Shown here one piece after another: positions 26,492 through 26,662 of a stretch of DNA of 26,662 bases (position 1 is its first letter; each line of letters opens with the position of its first letter). The notes under the pieces are model-generated. The model saw nothing but the letters and a program-made list of their open reading frames with translations, was not told the origin of the DNA and did no database searches. Source of the stretch: Pelagophyceae sp. CCMP2097. Its lineage: Eukaryota > Sar > Pelagophyceae. The DNA lies in contig MU657280.1 in NCBI GenBank assembly GCA_026770575.1, positions 1 to 26,662 of the forward strand, in the 5' to 3' direction. A program made the position numbers and the translations under genes.

Positions 26492-26662
26492 GACGCCGGC
26501 TGCGCCGAGGCCCGCGCCCGCGCCCGACGCCCGAGTCGCGCCGCGCGGCCGAGGCCCGATGGCGGACGCGAGACGTTTGAAGCCCGCTCAATAATACCGG
26601 CGGTCGACGCCGGCGCCCAAAGGACTACGGCGTAGGCTCGGCCGCTCCGAGGCCCGCGCCGA
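26492..26662. repeat. GC-rich tail with repeated CGAGGCCCG words
   Basis: GCCGAGGCCCGCGCC, GGCCGAGGCCCGATGG and CCGAGGCCCGCGCC recur within 170 bp after the stop codon. This is a low-complexity host repeat with no coding frame that I can support. Confidence 0.5.

Overview
The window looks like nuclear DNA of a unicellular eukaryote, most likely a marine alga of the stramenopile/pelagophyte type (lineage is inference). The two ends are GC-rich and carry a decayed transposase-like gene of a kind common in phytoplankton genomes. Between them lies a strongly AT-rich block whose genes match the toolkit of polinton-like viruses (PLVs). I read the AT-rich block as one decayed, chromosomally integrated PLV of about 21.7 kb. 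It is bounded by terminal inverted repeats (TIRs) that start at 335 and end at 22028 (tips GTGATGCGGG / CCCGCATCAC).

Layout. 1-334: GC-rich left flank. 335-4390: left TIR, which has been hit by two separate palindromic insertions, A (about 512-2478) and B (about 2728-4063). The right TIR (about 21490-22028) has neither, so both arrived after the two TIR copies separated. Each insertion has long inverted arms built from many copies of a GGTGTCAC motif, pointing inward, around acidic protein fragments.

4486-18363: the viral gene block. In order it holds a small intact ORF, a replication region (polymerase-like, superfamily 1 helicase, GIY-YIG nuclease), unrecognised ORFs, a small membrane protein, a packaging-type ATPase, a class 3 lipase on the minus strand, two candidate structural genes, the major capsid protein (MCP), and a long fibre gene ending in a LamG-like domain and collagen-like repeats. 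Almost all are broken by stops and frameshifts. The MCP is split by about 1 kb of GC-rich DNA that contains a 390-nt assembly gap.

18488-21404: a composite segment closed by a 43-bp inverted repeat. It contains two inverted hairpin plus GTCT-repeat modules, a tRNA-like sequence, AT-rich viral-looking ORF remains, and a GC-rich OTU-protease gene with a frameshift between its catalytic Cys and His.

22029-26662: right GC-rich flank, with two tandem copies of a hairpin repeat and then a transposase-like gene (22596-26491) decayed by stops and frameshifts.

Together: the virus carried its own replication (polymerase, helicase, nuclease), packaging (ATPase), capsid (MCP, probable minor proteins) and attachment (fibre) functions. 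It is now a genomic fossil that has served as a landing site for at least three other kinds of mobile DNA.
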